Part shown: positions 6,640 to 8,539 of the stretch, one piece after another
Layout: every line of letters begins with the position of its first letter
Numbering within the stretch: position 1 is the stretch's first letter
From: Pseudolabrys sp.
Lineage (GTDB): Bacteria; Pseudomonadota; Alphaproteobacteria; Rhizobiales; Xanthobacteraceae
Reading direction: 5' to 3'
NCBI GenBank assembly: GCA_019246455.1
Contig: JAFAQJ010000172.1
Span: 1 to 8,539, forward strand
Length of the DNA: 8,539 bases
Position numbers and translations under genes: made by a program
Notes under the pieces: generated by a model
Seen by the model: only the letters and a program-made list of their open reading frames with translations
The model's database searches: none
What the model was told of the DNA's origin: nothing

Positions 6640-7167
6640 TCAGGTGTTGACGACGAAGAGTTGGGTGATTGCACGATCGGCTTCGGCTTTGACCGATGTC
6701 GCCTTGCGCGGCACCGGGCCGTAGTAATTGCCGCTTTTCACCATCGGACGGGGCCGCAGCAACACCGAGACAATGCGATCACGCATCGCCTTGGACGATA
6801 CCGGCTTGAGCAGGAACTCATTGACGCCGATTTCGAGCGCCTGGACGACGCGCGCGCGCTCACCGTGACCGGTCAGCATGATGATCGGCACGTCGGGAAA
6901 CGGAAAGGTCTCGGGCGAGCGCACCATGCGCGTGAACCCCGGACCATCGAGACCCGGCATTTCCCAATCGAGAATGACGATATCGGGGCCGAGCGTGCGG
7001 ATTGCCTCGAGGCCGGCGACGCCATCAGGCGCCTCGTACACCGTGCGAATGCCGATGCTCATGAGCAAAGCTCGAACGACCTTGCGCATGTAATGCTCGT
7101 CGTCAACCACCAAGACTTTGGTCGTCGCGAAACGCGCTTCGATATTCTTCTCGTCGTCGATCGACAT
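6640..7167 (-). CDS. Single-domain response regulator (second tandem paralog)
   Basis: The 175-residue protein is a receiver domain (about 16-138) with a tail of about 37 residues and no output domain. The active site is complete: Asp22-Asp23, phospho-acceptor Asp67 (VILDWEMP), Thr99 and Lys121 (KP). 'VPIIMLTGHGERARVVQALEIGVNEF' followed by a 'KPVSSKAMRDRI' segment is typical of a large group of alphaproteobacterial CheY-like regulators. The tail has YYGPVPRK at 148-155. It is plainly similar to its neighbour along the whole length, including the DWEMP, PIIMLT and GVNEFL blocks, so the two arose by tandem duplication. The ATG at 7167 is preceded by GAGG (7180-7177) at 9 bases. The gene sits 93 bases downstream of glpD on the same strand. 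No kinase gene is adjacent, so the partner and the output are unknown. Confidence 0.93.
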   Translation of the reverse strand: MSIDDEKNIEARFATTKVLVVDDEHYMRKVVRALLMSIGIRTVYEAPDGVAGLEAIRTLGPDIVILDWEMPGLDGPGFTRMVRSPETFPFPDVPIIMLTGHGERARVVQALEIGVNEFLLKPVSSKAMRDRIVSVLLRPRPMVKSGNYYGPVPRKATSVKAEADRAITQLFVVNT

Positions 7168-7260
7168 CTCAGCCGCCCTCGATGGGTGGATTAGAGCACA
7201 AACGAATAACGTTGCCCTAAAGGGTTCCCGCTCAATTGTATGTCCGCCAGAAACCCGCCA

Positions 7261-8539
7261 TTAACCACGGGAAGTCGTGCCGGACATGAACTTTGCAAGG
7301 GCGGTCTTGTCGGAATCCGCTGTGACGAGTCCCAATTTGGACCGCCGCCACAGCACATCGTCGGCGGTCTGCGCCCACTCGTGCCTCATCAAGTAGCGTA
7401 CTTCGGCTGCGGTGAGCTCGCCAAAGCTGGGGCCGAGATCATCGGAGTCTTTTGCATCGCCGAGAACGCGGTCAATGCGCGTGCCGTAGGCCTGGACCAT
7501 TCGCCGCGCGGTGCTTTCAGCGAGAAACGGCCAGCGGTTGCCTGCGCGCTTGACCTGCGCGGCGAGCTCGTCGACCGGAAAGTCGCCACCCGGCAGGTGC
7601 GAATCCGCAGTCCACGCCGGCAACGCCTGGAAAAAGTGACCGATCTTTTTCATGACCGCTTCCGCCAGCCGCCGAGCCGTCGTGATCTTGCCGCCGAAAA
7701 CGGTGAGCAGAGGTCCTTCGCCGTAACGCTCATCGAGTTCCAACGTGTAATCGCGCGTGACATCTTCCGGCTTCTTCGAGCCATCGTCATGCAGCGAGCG
7801 AACGCCGGCGAACGACCAGACCAGATCAGTCGGCATCAGTTCTTCCCGGAAAAAACTGTTCACGATCTTGATCAGATAGGAAATTTCTTCGGGATCGGGC
7901 GCCGGCGAATTGACGTCACCGACGAAGGGCCGGTCGGTCGTGCCGATCAGCGTGAAGCTGTCGCCGAACGGCAGCGCGAACACCACGCGGCCATCCGGCG
8001 CCTGCAGCGTATAGGCATATTTGTGCGGAAAATTCCGACGCACCACGATATGGCTGCCTCTGATCAGGCGCACCGGACTGGATAGCGGCACACGAATAAC
8101 ATGCTCCGCGATCTGTCCGATCCACGGGCCTGCGGCATTGATGAGCACTCGCGCCGTTGCAACTTCGCGGCGGCCGCTTCTGTTGAGTACCAGTTCCCAG
8201 TCATGACGCCGCTCGGCCCGCACGCAACGGGCGCGTGTGCGGATATCGGCGCCGCGCTCCGTAGCGTCGAGCGCGTTCAAGACAACGAGCCGGGCATCAT
8301 CGACCGCGCAATCGGAATATTCGAAACCGTAACGGAATGTGCGCTTGAGCGGCTGCCCGACCTCGTGATGAGTCAGGTCGACAGTACGCGTCCCCGGCAG
8401 CAGCCGTCGGCCACCGATACGGTCATAAATAAACAGCCCCAGCCGCAGCAAAAGTGGCGAGCGCGGCCCCGGTTGCGGCAGCATGAAACGCAACGGCTGC
8501 ACGATGTGCGGTGCCATGCGCAGCAGAACTTCGCGCTCG
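7261..8539 (-). CDS. glpD: Aerobic glycerol-3-phosphate dehydrogenase, FAD-dependent (5'-truncated)
   Basis: This membrane-associated flavoenzyme oxidises sn-glycerol 3-phosphate to dihydroxyacetone phosphate and passes electrons to the quinone pool. About 426 residues are visible; by comparison with E. coli GlpD (501 residues) roughly the first 80, including the FAD-binding GxGxxG, lie beyond the right edge. The frame is open through 8539 (EREVLLRMAPHI), so the Met at 8517 is internal and not the start. Family blocks in order: PLRFMLP, YGFEYSDCAVDDARLV, VLINAAGPW, LIRGSHIVV, TLIGTTD, the substrate-site region AGVRSLHDDG (Arg codon 7800-7798), TRDYTLEL, LTVFGGKITTARRLAE, SHLPGG, and a C-terminal helical part with RYLMRHEWAQTADDVLWRRSKLGL. 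The C-terminus ends at TAA (7263-7261), slightly shorter than in E. coli. Whether the gene belongs to a glycerol-uptake operon cannot be seen. Confidence 0.95.
   Translation of the reverse strand, partial: EREVLLRMAPHIVQPLRFMLPQPGPRSPLLLRLGLFIYDRIGGRRLLPGTRTVDLTHHEVGQPLKRTFRYGFEYSDCAVDDARLVVLNALDATERGADIRTRARCVRAERRHDWELVLNRSGRREVATARVLINAAGPWIGQIAEHVIRVPLSSPVRLIRGSHIVVRRNFPHKYAYTLQAPDGRVVFALPFGDSFTLIGTTDRPFVGDVNSPAPDPEEISYLIKIVNSFFREELMPTDLVWSFAGVRSLHDDGSKKPEDVTRDYTLELDERYGEGPLLTVFGGKITTARRLAEAVMKKIGHFFQALPAWTADSHLPGGDFPVDELAAQVKRAGNRWPFLAESTARRMVQAYGTRIDRVLGDAKDSDDLGPSFGELTAAEVRYLMRHEWAQTADDVLWRRSKLGLVTADSDKTALAKFMSGTTSRG

Noticed and set aside
6634..7194. Open frame of 186 codons on the plus strand over the second response regulator
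   Set aside because: A similar antisense frame occurs over the paralogous regulator (5975-6331). This reflects the shared codon pattern of the duplicated genes, not a second gene.
7215..7224. CCCTAAAGGG palindrome between glpD and the response regulator as a terminator
   Set aside because: The stem is only 4 pairs with a 2-base loop and no T-run follows; too weak to call.
7201..7235. Possible general-stress (EcfG-type) promoter on the minus strand before the second response regulator: GGAAC followed by CGTT
   Set aside because: The GGAAC to CGTT distances are 12 and 19 bases, whereas the known spacing is about 16-17. No acceptable -10 at the right distance was found.
7240..8085. Open frame of 281 codons on the plus strand
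   Set aside because: Entirely antisense to glpD apart from its first bases; the translation is Arg/His/Gln rich with no recognisable domain.
1..8539. CRISPR array, tRNA, rRNA, insertion sequence or phage genes
   Set aside because: No regularly spaced repeats, cloverleaf-like sequences, transposase motifs or terminal inverted repeats were seen on either strand.

Overview
The window looks like chromosomal DNA of an alphaproteobacterium, most likely order Hyphomicrobiales (Rhizobiales), in or near the Bradyrhizobium/Rhodopseudomonas/Xanthobacteraceae group. This rests on high GC with GC-rich third codon positions, a PleC/DivJ-like histidine kinase C-terminus ending in a 'KALAEAN' block, single-domain response regulators with a 'YYGP' tail, and a DUF1194 protein. 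The assignment comes from recalled family traits, not a search. No mobile element, rRNA, tRNA, CRISPR array or origin is visible. No gap between genes exceeds about 115 bases.

Plus-strand part (1-3134): the window opens inside the C-terminal ATPase domain of a sensor histidine kinase. A small secreted DUF1194 (von Willebrand A-like) protein follows, then an AsmA-family envelope protein that probably starts at TTG. The 43-base gap before the DUF1194 gene holds a hairpin overlapping its ribosome-binding region. The 115-base gap before the AsmA gene holds a promoter-like pair of hexamers and, on the other strand, a coding-like stretch.

Minus-strand part (8539 down to 3138): six genes run the same way. 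In transcription order they are glpD (5' end outside the window), two tandem paralogous single-domain response regulators, and a polyamine-type ABC importer: ATPase (potG), permease (potH), permease (potI). The three transporter genes are tightly packed (3-base gap, then a TGATG overlap) and are surely one operon. The substrate-binding protein that usually accompanies such a system is absent from the window. potI and the AsmA gene converge with only 3 bases between their stop codons.

Functionally the window is mostly ordinary housekeeping and accessory content: glycerol-3-phosphate oxidation, polyamine-type uptake, signalling and envelope lipid maintenance. The least explained parts are the tandem response regulators, which have no output domain and no adjacent kinase, and the DUF1194 protein. 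I see no clear previously undescribed multi-gene system.
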